Source: Gemmatimonadota bacterium
Lineage (GTDB): Bacteria; Latescibacterota; UBA2968; UBA8231
Direction of reading: 5' to 3'
DNA: 64,000 bases
Assembly (NCBI GenBank): GCA_018660835.1
Contig: JABJJN010000089.1
Location: 124,001-188,000 of the forward strand
This document shows positions 53,176 to 62,101 of this stretch, in pieces; within the stretch, counting starts at the first letter, position 1; each line of letters starts with the position of its first letter. The notes below the pieces were generated by a model. It searched no databases and had not been told where the DNA came from. It saw only the letters and a list, made by a program, of their open reading frames with translations. The position numbers and the translations under genes are program-made.

Positions 53176-55037
53176 TAGACGACGGCCACCTGTCCGACAC
53201 GTGATTCCGTGCCTGCATCGGCATCAAGAACCAGACGGAAGACATACAGACCCGGTGGTGACAACTTGCCGGCCCCGTCGATGCCATCCCACTCGATCGT
53301 GAAGGGAGAGCTGCCTTCCACGACATCTTCCAGACGACGAACGAGTCGACCTGCCAGATCAAAAATCTGGACATCGACCTGCGTCTGACCTGTGAGGCGC
53401 AATACGGCAGAAGTCAGCCTTACACGATCGTTGATGCCGTCACCATTGGGTGTAAAGGGATTCGGCTCTACCGACAAATTCGGCAGGATGTCGCCCGTGA
53501 GACTGGTGCGCACGACGAGTTCGTCGCTGAGCGTGCCGGGGACTGCATCGCCGGCACTGATCGCCAGGGGAACGTCGTCGGTGCTGGTATCGAGGAGCGC
53601 GCCGTCGAATGGAGTTCCATAACGGAAGACGCGGGCATCGAAGTCAATCTCGAGAAGAGACTGGTCCTGAACGATCCGTGGAAAGTGGATCAGATATTCC
53701 TGACCGAGTGAGTCCTGTGGTTCAATGCTGTATTCCACCACCTCGCGGTCGACACGAACGTCCGTAATGGAATCTACGAGAGCGCTTGTCTGCAATCGCA
53801 TGGCGTTGAACCCCGTTTGCCCACCTTCGATTCGTGCTCTGACCGCGTAGGTGAAGCTCGTCAGTGACGCCGCAGCTACATCCGTTGGGGAGATCTCACC
53901 CACTGCCGAAGTGACGACCGGTGGCTGGGAGTATTCGAAATACAGCGAATCCACCTGCCCACCAGCCAGGGCTGCCGACGAAAACTGAATGCGAAGTTGA
54001 ATGTGTGAACTGGGGCTCGGCGACAGGATCTGCGTTCCAGTAGCACCAAGTTCGAGTTCGTACGTCTGCCAGGGACTCCAGTCTGTCAAATCGTCCGTAA
54101 TGCCACCACGCTGATTCGGCTTGAGCTGTTCGTATCTTGCGCGTGTCAGCGGACGCCCACGCTCGTCCAGCGTCGACAGCTCGTCACCTATCCCGGTAAT
54201 GCGCCAATAGACATACGGTTGGTCGTCGGTGCCCGTGCGGGTCTGGATGATGATCTGACCACCGGGATCCAACTGCCACCCCCAGTGAATCTTACCCAAG
54301 GTCGAAGAGGCACCCAGGTCGATCGGTTCTGATAGATACTCTGCTGTGGGAACGAAGCCGCGGCCAAAAACCTGCATCTCTGCCACTTCCCAGGTGTCAC
54401 TCAGGCCATTGTTGGTGCCAATCCCCCCGGGCCGCACGTAGATATGACGAACCATCTGCGGTTCGATATCGAGATCGACGACACTGTCCAGATTGTCAAT
54501 CTCTTCACGGTATCTGCTCCAGATGATATTGCCGACGCGATCCTTCGAGGCCTCGGTGCCATCGTTGAGGAAAAGGATGTAGCGGCGCATCTGGTTCTCA
54601 GGGTGATCGGCGCGGGTCATAAAACGTATCCGCTCCACCAGGAAGGGGGCGCCCAGGTCAAAGAACATGGGCACTGTCCAATAGCCACCACCGCCACCAA
54701 GAATTTGAATTCGTGGCGGATGTACGAAGGCCGTCGTCGAATCACCATCGACAACAAACTCGTAGCCCCCGTCAATCCATGTGTTCGGGATCGTTTATTT
54801 GTCGTTGATCGTGTCGACATCACCTCCACGGGAGCGCATGGAGGAGATCAAATTGTGTGTCGGTTCCGTCTCGAAGGGTCGAATACTGCCTGCCGTATGT
54901 TCGCCGTCGACAAAGGTGAAGGAGCCGGTCGCTGACCACTCCAGTCCACCGCTACCACCTAGCTGAATGCTTTCACGTGCCCAGACCGAGCAGTTAAGCG
55001 AAAAGATGACCAGGATGACGGAACACTTGATCTTCAT
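53172..55037 (-). pseudogene. Secreted FlgD-Ig protein with in-frame TAA (paralogue B)
   Basis: From ATG 55037 a signal peptide (MKIKCSVILVIFSLNCSVWA) and 80 residues run to TAA at 54795-54797. The same frame continues without a break as TIPNTWIDGGYEFVVDGDST through PMFFDLGAPFLVERIRF to a C-terminal FlgD-Ig domain (TPNGDGINDRVRLTSAVL; GLYVFRLVLDADAG). Total length would be 621 residues. Coding character on both sides and an intact tail make a single nonsense change or sequencing error more likely than two genes. The downstream part from 54674 remains 500 residues but lacks a signal. Confidence 0.82.
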
Positions 55038-55054
55038 AATTCAACCTCAGATAG

Positions 55055-55091
55055 AAAAAGCGGGGTCCACGGAAGCCCGTGAACCCCGCTT
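55055..55091 (-). terminator. Rho-independent terminator after the CBM9-like gene
   Basis: AAGCGGGGT...ACCCCGCTT with an inner CACGG/CCGTG stem forms a long GC-rich hairpin followed on the minus strand by a T run. It lies 44 bases after the stop at 55135 and separates that gene from paralogue B. Confidence 0.88.
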
Positions 55092-55134
55092 CTTGTGACT
55101 CACTTAAGTGCAGGTGCGTTTAAGGCGATGCGGT

Positions 55135-55995
55135 TTACTCAGCCGCGAAAGAAGCCTTAACCTGACCCCAAGTGCTGGTCTCTACGGCTGTCGGCAGTCC
55201 CGGCTCCAATGGAGCGGTCAGGAAATCACCGAACTGATCGGCCTGAGACGAGGCACCAATACCACCGAACAACGACCAGTATGCGTCGTCGTAGTTGCCT
55301 GGATCGGGATCCTTGTCACCCCAGTTTGCCTCAAGACCGACAATCTGGTTCACGGCGAACTGATGCTCCGTGCTGGCGTCGGGACCATCGGGATGGATGT
55401 CATCGAAAGGCGTGATGGAAACTTCACCCTGCATCTCTGCGGGCTCGAAGTTGCCTACCTCACCCTTCGTGTACTTGCCGCCCCACATGACGAAAGGCTC
55501 TTCGCCGGCCCAAGCCTGGCCATACTGCTTGGTGTAGAAACCGCCAGAGGCGAAGGTCGGAGCGTAGATGTCATAACGCTGTGCCTGGGCACCGGTCCAA
55601 CGCTCCTGGAACTCGTCGCTTTCGTCGCCGAAACTGCGGAATTGACCACCTGTGTGATCCCAGTCCGTCGTCGTCGACCACTTCTCCGTATTGTGGATCG
55701 CATCATCGGAGACCCAGAAGGCGAAATACACCTTGTTCGTCGCCAACGAGTAACCCCAGATCTGGAACGAGTTGAAATCGCTCAGATCCAATGGCGCACC
55801 GAACTGATTGAACATGTTCTCGGCGCGATTGTAGTAGACCTCAGGAACGAAGGCCCAGTCATCGAGTTCACCATCTAGGGTGGGCTCGAGGCCTGCAGGA
55901 AACTGAAACATAAATCGAAGTTCGCCCTGATGGGCGTCTGCACCACTGGTGGCCAACAGGACCAACAATGCTGCGATCGGTGCCAGTCTCTTCAT
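55135..55995 (-). CDS. Secreted CBM9/DOMON-like protein
   Basis: 286 residues with signal peptide (MKRLAPIAALLVLLATSGADA). The mature part begins PTLDGELDDWAFVPEVYYN, as in carbohydrate-binding module 9-like beta-sandwiches, and ends without a FlgD-Ig domain. It may bind a glycan or anchor partner. AAAGGAG precedes ATG 55995. A 278-base gap upstream and a strong terminator downstream suggest its own, probably abundant, transcript. Confidence 0.72.
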   Translation of the reverse strand: MKRLAPIAALLVLLATSGADAHQGELRFMFQFPAGLEPTLDGELDDWAFVPEVYYNRAENMFNQFGAPLDLSDFNSFQIWGYSLATNKVYFAFWVSDDAIHNTEKWSTTTDWDHTGGQFRSFGDESDEFQERWTGAQAQRYDIYAPTFASGGFYTKQYGQAWAGEEPFVMWGGKYTKGEVGNFEPAEMQGEVSITPFDDIHPDGPDASTEHQFAVNQIVGLEANWGDKDPDPGNYDDAYWSLFGGIGASSQADQFGDFLTAPLEPGLPTAVETSTWGQVKASFAAE

Positions 55996-56273
55996 TTTTT
56001 GCTCCTTTGAGCCGGTAGGAAGAGTACGAGTTCAGATGTAGAACCAAGCCACTGTAGGCGCCATCTCTGGCACCTGCCATGGCTCGGCTCGCATCAAGTG
56101 GAAAAAAACTACAAACCCCAAGGTCTGAAGGCAACAGGATTTCATGGCGAGCATGTGGTCTCCACAGAGGCTCGACCCGCACCTATCTCGTTGCACAGCA
56201 AACCCTTAACAGCTGTTTTACCCAGATTCTCCAAATCGGTTAAACCTGAGCTCCCGAACGGTACAAGGCAGCA

Positions 56274-58952
56274 TCAACCACCGAGCCCGGCGTAGACGGT
56301 AACAAAGAGGGTGCTCGTCGTCTCTGACGGCAGCGTTTCAAAGGTCTGTTTCTGCAAACGCAATCCTGTACGCAACTCGAGATTGTAGCCGAGATAGGGT
56401 GATGAATTGCGGAACTGCATGGCGAAAACCCGAGAATTGGAATCGGGCAGCAACGCACGATTGACGGGCACACCCTTCTTGTCACGCATCTGTTCGAAGT
56501 GGGAAATCTCGAGACCAAGTTCGACCAACGTGTGACGCAGGATGGGGAAGCGTGTGACGAGAAAGAGCGTTTCCGTCAGTTCCCGTCGCGCCGGATCTCG
56601 CTCCTCGACTGGACGCTGGCGCACGAACTCACTCTTCCACCGGGGTTGAACATCGACAGGGCCAAACTGCAGCGTGTAATCAGCCTTGTTGATGAGGCCG
56701 AAGAAACTGGACGTCTCTCGCAGCTCGCTGACGTTGTCGCTTTGGTGGAAGATTTCGTACTTCAGCTTGTTCACAAAATTGAAGTTCTCCACCGCTTTGT
56801 AGTCGAAACGCAGGTACGTCGTATTGATCCAGGTATCCCTGGCGGGCAGGGGATCCTGAATGTCCACAAGGCCACCACGTGAGTCCGGTCGCTGGACCCA
56901 CTGGAACAGGTGATCGGGGATATTGTCTTTCGCCTTACGCAGATACTGATAGAAGCGCAGACGCCCCAGATTGGCCCGATCCCGGTCGAGGGTCAGCATC
57001 AGATAGGTCGTTCGATTGGTCCCGTCACCATCGATCAGATCTTCGTCGGTCCGCCCCACGGTCAGGCGCGCATCCGACATGAGATGCAGGCCAACGTAGG
57101 AATTGTATCCGCGCCGATCCCGTTTGTAGGGATAGTCAGGTTCGTTGTCATTTTCGAACCGATCGATCCAACCATTGTTGTTCATGTCGATGCCGAAGAG
57201 AAATTCGGGGCGATCTGTGTGATAACGCAGAAAAGGCTCTTCGTAATCCGGCACCAGGTTGGGCCGGTCATCGGTATCGTTCTGGTTGAAGTCGGAGATG
57301 AAATCGTTGTTCTCGTCGTACCCAGGAAAGATGGCGGTGTCGATCAGATTCTGACCGAAGCGATCCCAGTCCGGGCGGCGATCCTGATCATCGTTGTCTT
57401 CGACGAATTCATAGACATAGAGCCGTTCATTCTCGTAGTCGATTTCATCTTGAACTCGTGTGCCCGCAAGAAAGGATCGCGTCGAATAGTCGCTGTCCAT
57501 ACTGTAGCCTTCGAAGGACAGGAACCAGGGGTATGTCGTGCGTGTGACATTGAGCATCCACGCCTGGGCATCGTCGACGGCGGTACTGTGATTCTTGCGA
57601 TTCACATTGGGGTATTTCCGGTAGCGCTTGTTGAAGTCGTATTCACCGTAGAAGTCGAATCCAAACACTTGCGTGCCTTCGATGGTGAAGCCGAAGACCA
57701 CATTCGACGTCGGCAGACCGTATTCGATACGCAGGAGACGTTGGTTCGAGTTGTCCTGAATATTGCCGGCTGCACGCTCGCTCAAGAGAAAAACGGGTTG
57801 CTGGTCTTCGTTCGTCTGTCGGTCTGACGTGATCTCAACGAGATAGTCGTTTGACAGGACGAGCTCGAAGGCGACCTCCTTGATCACCGATCGATCTGGC
57901 CCCAGGTAACTGGGATCCGTGAAATCGTATGTCAGCAAAATACGCTCACCGCCATCGGCGGCCAGGTAACCGACCTTCTGGAAACCACCCTCGCGAACCG
58001 GTTCGAAACCGATGTCGCTACCACGCACGACATTGCCATCCACATCGGTGATGACAATCTCATCGTCGAAGAGTGCGGCGCCACCGATGCCATCTTCAGG
58101 CGAGTCATCTGATAATCGCAGGATGATTTTCGCCACAGGCACGGCATTCTGCTCTGTTGTCAGTGACCCACCCGAAAAAGGCGTGCCCGCCACATCATCG
58201 CGCAACGTCTGTGCCTGGAAGGCACTGACATAAGTTGCCCCAAGTTTGATGAAGTCACCCACCTGCATCTCGCCACGACCACCGAGCAAATTGGTCACAC
58301 TCGTGCGTGTGTCGGGCACCTCTGGTTCGGTGACCTGCGCCGGTCGACTTGGTCGTGACAGCAGCAGTGTGCCCTGATACTTGTCAGCGCCGAAGTCGAA
58401 CTGAATACCATTGAAACCGGGCTTGGAGAAGGTCATCGGCGTCAAGGTCGTACGGATCTCATCGCCGATGGTCAGCGTGTAGTGATACTGGCCCTTTGAA
58501 TCGGAGGCGATCACGACGCGATTGAACCAATTCCGATAGCGACTGGTCTTCAGGATCGTGCTGCCAAACTGCTGCGGACGATCTTCCTGCCAGTCGTAGA
58601 CCAGCCACCCACGGGTGACAAAACTTCCATACTGATCGTAGAAATAGTCGCCTTCAATCGCCGTGTCGACGTAGCGTTCGTAGCGGCGTCGAGCATAGTT
58701 CGTGTATTCGGCCTGGCGCCACCCGTATTCGTTGTAGAGCTCTTGTGGCACATACCATTTGCGTACCGACGGATCGAGTGCGTCGAACAGAACGCCGGGG
58801 CCCGTCGGTTCGAAATTGACTTCACCGCCCCGATTCACGCTGCCGAGTCGTGTTCCGTAATCCTGAGATGCGGCAGGCGAGGCAAAGAGGCTGACCCAGA
58901 AGATGCAGATTGTGACCTGGAGGGCCCGGCGGATTGTTGTTGACTGACTCAT
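56274..58952 (-). CDS. Large outer-membrane barrel protein
   Basis: 892 residues. Signal peptide (TTIRRALQVTICIFWVSLFASPAASQ), a mixed soluble front, then many alternating strands; the C-terminus (PYLGYNLELRTGLRLQKQTFETLPSETTSTLFVTVYAGLGG) looks like a final barrel strand. Asp/Asn-rich calcium-like loops occur at about 550-620 (GYDENNDFISDFNQNDTDD; GIDMNNNGWIDRFEND). Perhaps a secretion or attachment pore for the FlgD-Ig proteins, but no known secretin is recognised. ATG 58952 is preferred over the GTG at 58958. Confidence 0.72.
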   Translation of the reverse strand: MSQSTTIRRALQVTICIFWVSLFASPAASQDYGTRLGSVNRGGEVNFEPTGPGVLFDALDPSVRKWYVPQELYNEYGWRQAEYTNYARRRYERYVDTAIEGDYFYDQYGSFVTRGWLVYDWQEDRPQQFGSTILKTSRYRNWFNRVVIASDSKGQYHYTLTIGDEIRTTLTPMTFSKPGFNGIQFDFGADKYQGTLLLSRPSRPAQVTEPEVPDTRTSVTNLLGGRGEMQVGDFIKLGATYVSAFQAQTLRDDVAGTPFSGGSLTTEQNAVPVAKIILRLSDDSPEDGIGGAALFDDEIVITDVDGNVVRGSDIGFEPVREGGFQKVGYLAADGGERILLTYDFTDPSYLGPDRSVIKEVAFELVLSNDYLVEITSDRQTNEDQQPVFLLSERAAGNIQDNSNQRLLRIEYGLPTSNVVFGFTIEGTQVFGFDFYGEYDFNKRYRKYPNVNRKNHSTAVDDAQAWMLNVTRTTYPWFLSFEGYSMDSDYSTRSFLAGTRVQDEIDYENERLYVYEFVEDNDDQDRRPDWDRFGQNLIDTAIFPGYDENNDFISDFNQNDTDDRPNLVPDYEEPFLRYHTDRPEFLFGIDMNNNGWIDRFENDNEPDYPYKRDRRGYNSYVGLHLMSDARLTVGRTDEDLIDGDGTNRTTYLMLTLDRDRANLGRLRFYQYLRKAKDNIPDHLFQWVQRPDSRGGLVDIQDPLPARDTWINTTYLRFDYKAVENFNFVNKLKYEIFHQSDNVSELRETSSFFGLINKADYTLQFGPVDVQPRWKSEFVRQRPVEERDPARRELTETLFLVTRFPILRHTLVELGLEISHFEQMRDKKGVPVNRALLPDSNSRVFAMQFRNSSPYLGYNLELRTGLRLQKQTFETLPSETTSTLFVTVYAGLGG

Positions 58953-58990
58953 GTGCACCTTGACTTCTCTCGGTTGGCGATACGGGTCTC

Positions 58991-60976
58991 TTAGTAAACG
59001 ACTGCCGTCTGACGTAGGCGGCGCTGGCTGCCTTGATCGGAACGGACTTCGACGGCGATCAGGTATATCCCTGGTGGAACCAGGTTGCCATCGTCATTGC
59101 GGCCATCCCACTCGACTCGATACTGACCGCTGCTTCTATCGGCGTGCGCGAGTTGCCGCACACGGCGACCACTCAGATCGTGTACCTGTACGGTGACAGG
59201 AGACAGAGCCACCAGATGCTGGACGATGTAGTCGATCTGCAGATCGTCGTTGATTCCGTCGTCATTCGGCGAGAAGCTTGATGGTGACAGCTTCAAGGGA
59301 CCGGCAACCGTCGCACCAATGGAGACGCTGACGAGCAGATCATCCGTGTCGATCGCCGACGTTGCGTTCCCTCCCTCAGTAAGCAGAGGCAGTGTCGACC
59401 CCTCAGCGAAGGCGAGCCCGCGAAATCGTGTTCCATAACGAAACACAGCAGAATCAAAGATGATTTCGATCGACGCTCCATCCTGAACGACGCGTGGCAT
59501 GGTTAGGGAGAAGTGCTCGTCATCTACCTCTGTAAGGGTGACCTCACCACTGAATCGCGGCAACATCTCGTCGACATCTACGGTACCGAAGTCACCTCGT
59601 GCAGTGACGGTGCCGGATGGATCCTTCACCGTGACCGAATGCAGTGCCGTGATTCGCGTTGGCGTTTCCACATCGAAGCGTGTGAAACCGTCACGGCCAC
59701 TGTCATTGTCCACGAGTGTTACGAAAGTGAAGGTCGTCGTCTCGCTGATCGATGCTGTCGAGGGCTCTACCTCGGCAAACAGGCCATCAACGGGGGGTGA
59801 ACTGAAGTCGAAGGCCAGTTGCGCCAAAGCACGCGACGAGGTCAACGTGGCATTGGTGAAATCGACGCGAAACTGAAAATATTGACGGGGAGCGGGCAAT
59901 TCGAGGATCTGGCCATTCTCTACCAACTGCCACTGACCCCAATTCTCGGCATCCGTCTGCTTGATCACCGGTTCGTCCAGGCGCAGCAGACGTTCATAGC
60001 TTGCCCGTGTCAGGGGATTGCCGAAGGCATCATCTGGTGAGCGTCCCGTGACGACGCCACCCACCTTGATCTCGCGGTAATAATCGTCCGGCGTGTCGTC
60101 TGCTCCTGAGCGCACGCGCACTTCGATGGAGGAATCCTCCGGATCGCCAGCGATGGCCTCAAGCCAGCGAATCTGACCCCATACCGATGCATCATCGAGA
60201 AAAAGCGGGTCCGACTCGTACACCGCCTCCGGCACAAAACCGGTCCCGTAGATCTCTATCTCGTCGATCTCAAATCCGGCGTTCAAGGTGGACTTCAGAG
60301 CCAGAGAACGAACGAACTGGGCATCAATCTCAATGACCACCGTCGTGTCCGTATTGTCAGATTCAGAGAAATCTGGAAATGCCAGATTCGGGTCCTCTTC
60401 TTCGCCGACAAATAGATCGTAGCTGCGCATGAAGTCATTACCGAAGGGAAACTGCGGGGTCATGCGTGGATAGAACACGATCCGATTGACCCCAAAACGA
60501 GCACCCAGATCGACAAACAGTGTGACCCCATTGTTTACGAGGGCGCGACCATCGACCCACTTGCGATCGATGGCAACCCGATGATCGCCATTGATAATGC
60601 CCTCCAACTCATCTGCATCCTTCTGGTTGTCAGAAAGATTGATATCGACGCTGCCGCCACGATCCAACAGACCCAGAGCGATATTCACCCCTGGGTCGAG
60701 GCGAACAGGGACAATCCAGTCCACATTGCCTGCTTCGACGGTGAAGATCGCCTCGTCGTCTTCGGTGAGGGAACGGATGTCCTCTACGAAAGCGATGACA
60801 CCACCGGGCGTGATGCCCGATTCAGTCCATGGATGCGCGGCACCGCCCACGACGAATTCCTCACCAAAACCTGCAGTGACGACCAGAAAGACGATGGCAC
60901 TCGCACAATAGAGCGCAACGCGACGTGGCCAGCGCCCGGCTGAATTGTGTGTTCTATTGGCGTGAGGAGTAGGCAA
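58991..60976 (-). CDS. Secreted FlgD-Ig protein (paralogue A)
   Basis: 661 residues. Signal or anchor helix (RVALYCASAIVFLVVTAGFG), discoidin-like segment (NNGVTLFVDLGARFGVNRIVFYPRM), beta domains, then FlgD-Ig (SPNDDGINDDLQIDYIV; GIYLIAVEVRSDQG). It shares the same order, and an LTRASYERL motif, with paralogues B and C. It lies 38 bases before the outer-membrane gene, probably in one transcript. Confidence 0.82.
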   Translation of the reverse strand: MPTPHANRTHNSAGRWPRRVALYCASAIVFLVVTAGFGEEFVVGGAAHPWTESGITPGGVIAFVEDIRSLTEDDEAIFTVEAGNVDWIVPVRLDPGVNIALGLLDRGGSVDINLSDNQKDADELEGIINGDHRVAIDRKWVDGRALVNNGVTLFVDLGARFGVNRIVFYPRMTPQFPFGNDFMRSYDLFVGEEEDPNLAFPDFSESDNTDTTVVIEIDAQFVRSLALKSTLNAGFEIDEIEIYGTGFVPEAVYESDPLFLDDASVWGQIRWLEAIAGDPEDSSIEVRVRSGADDTPDDYYREIKVGGVVTGRSPDDAFGNPLTRASYERLLRLDEPVIKQTDAENWGQWQLVENGQILELPAPRQYFQFRVDFTNATLTSSRALAQLAFDFSSPPVDGLFAEVEPSTASISETTTFTFVTLVDNDSGRDGFTRFDVETPTRITALHSVTVKDPSGTVTARGDFGTVDVDEMLPRFSGEVTLTEVDDEHFSLTMPRVVQDGASIEIIFDSAVFRYGTRFRGLAFAEGSTLPLLTEGGNATSAIDTDDLLVSVSIGATVAGPLKLSPSSFSPNDDGINDDLQIDYIVQHLVALSPVTVQVHDLSGRRVRQLAHADRSSGQYRVEWDGRNDDGNLVPPGIYLIAVEVRSDQGSQRRLRQTAVVY

Positions 60977-61248
60977 GTATCTGCGCTTCAGTCGTTTGGG
61001 TAAGCCGAGATCACACGGGTGTGACGCACCTTGGGATAGACTCTATGATAACGTAAGGTTGGGCCAGAAGGGATCGTCAAGGCATTTGGACCTGATTTGC
61101 TTCTGAAGGTCGTTTGCAGCTTGTGTGAAAAGGGGGGGCGACTCTACCTTTTGCGCGTCGCCCGATCTAAATTTGGTTGTCCAATCGATCATTTGTCCAA
61201 TCGGCATTTGAGGGCGCATTCGCTTCACGACACACCTTGGTTGAGCCC

Positions 61249-62049
61249 ATGAAACGTCTACCATTCCCACTCGCCGGTCCTCGTAGAAGACTTCTCGTGT
61301 CCACCAGAACACTGATGAGGCTTGGCGCGATTCTATGCGCCTTCTGGGCCCTGGGAGGGTGTGCGTTTCAGCCCTTTGCGGGCCCCCTGCTGCCACAAGG
61401 TGCTCAAAATGATGGCATGACCGTGCACGATGATGGCAGTGTCGTGTATCAGCTCGATCGTTTTGAGGTAACGCTGCGGCCGGTGACAGACGATGAACTC
61501 AATCGCAATTTCGCTGCCGCCTCAGTGGGAGAGACGAGCTCGACGAATGCCTACACTTTCGGTGACACGCAATTCCCGGGTCTCGATTCGACACGTCAGC
61601 GATTCACCGTCTTTCATGCAGCAGTCAAGAACTACAGTTATCCGAAGGTAAGGGTTGATCCCGTTCGTACGGTCCTTGTTGCCGGCAATGGGCGGAAATA
61701 CCGATCGCTTTCTCTGGCTCAGATGCAAAATTACTACCGTGCCTACGCCATCGGCTATCGCGGCAATGAGTACTCCCGGTTGCGCGAACGCTTAGATCTG
61801 CTGCGCCGCACTATGCTCACGGATGACGTCGTGTTTTCGGGCCAGGAGTCAGAGGGCTACCTCGTCTTTCCCATCCTTCACGATGATGTGACCGATTTGC
61901 GCTTGGTTCTGGAAGACGTCGTGATCCGCTTTGACTATCTCGGCGAACCGAGCGAATCGCTCAAGCTCGCTTACGCCTTCGACCGCCAGACAGGACGTCT
62001 CTATGCTGACGGTAGCCGCGTCGTCACCCACGATCCTGAGGACCGCTAG
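61249..62049 (+). CDS. Lipoprotein of unknown function
   Basis: 266 residues. After a basic N-terminus, MRLGAILCAFWALGGC is a lipobox with Cys41 or so as lipid site (ATG 61249; ATG 61315 would give a shorter signal). The mature part is soluble and beta-rich (VVYQLDRFEVTLRPVTDDELN; FPILHDDVTDLRLVLEDVVIRFDYLGEPSESLKLAYAFDRQ). Not recognised. It diverges from the FlgD-Ig locus and is convergent with the phosphatase gene. Confidence 0.75.
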   Translation: MKRLPFPLAGPRRRLLVSTRTLMRLGAILCAFWALGGCAFQPFAGPLLPQGAQNDGMTVHDDGSVVYQLDRFEVTLRPVTDDELNRNFAAASVGETSSTNAYTFGDTQFPGLDSTRQRFTVFHAAVKNYSYPKVRVDPVRTVLVAGNGRKYRSLSLAQMQNYYRAYAIGYRGNEYSRLRERLDLLRRTMLTDDVVFSGQESEGYLVFPILHDDVTDLRLVLEDVVIRFDYLGEPSESLKLAYAFDRQTGRLYADGSRVVTHDPEDR

Positions 62050-62061
62050 TCCATAGCCTTG

Positions 62062-62078
62062 GCCGGCATTATGTCGGC
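62062..62078. terminator. Possible bidirectional terminator hairpin
   Basis: GCCGGCA-TTA-TGTCGGC forms seven pairs (one G-U) between the convergent stops at 62049 and 62102. There is no T run, so this is only a candidate. Confidence 0.4.
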
Positions 62079-62101
62079 TGGTGTCGCAGTACGAGTGATC
62101 T

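Noticed and set aside
54795..54797. Recoding (Sec or Pyl) of the stop in paralogue B
   Set aside because: The codon is TAA, which is not used for Sec or pyrrolysine; mutation or assembly error is simpler.
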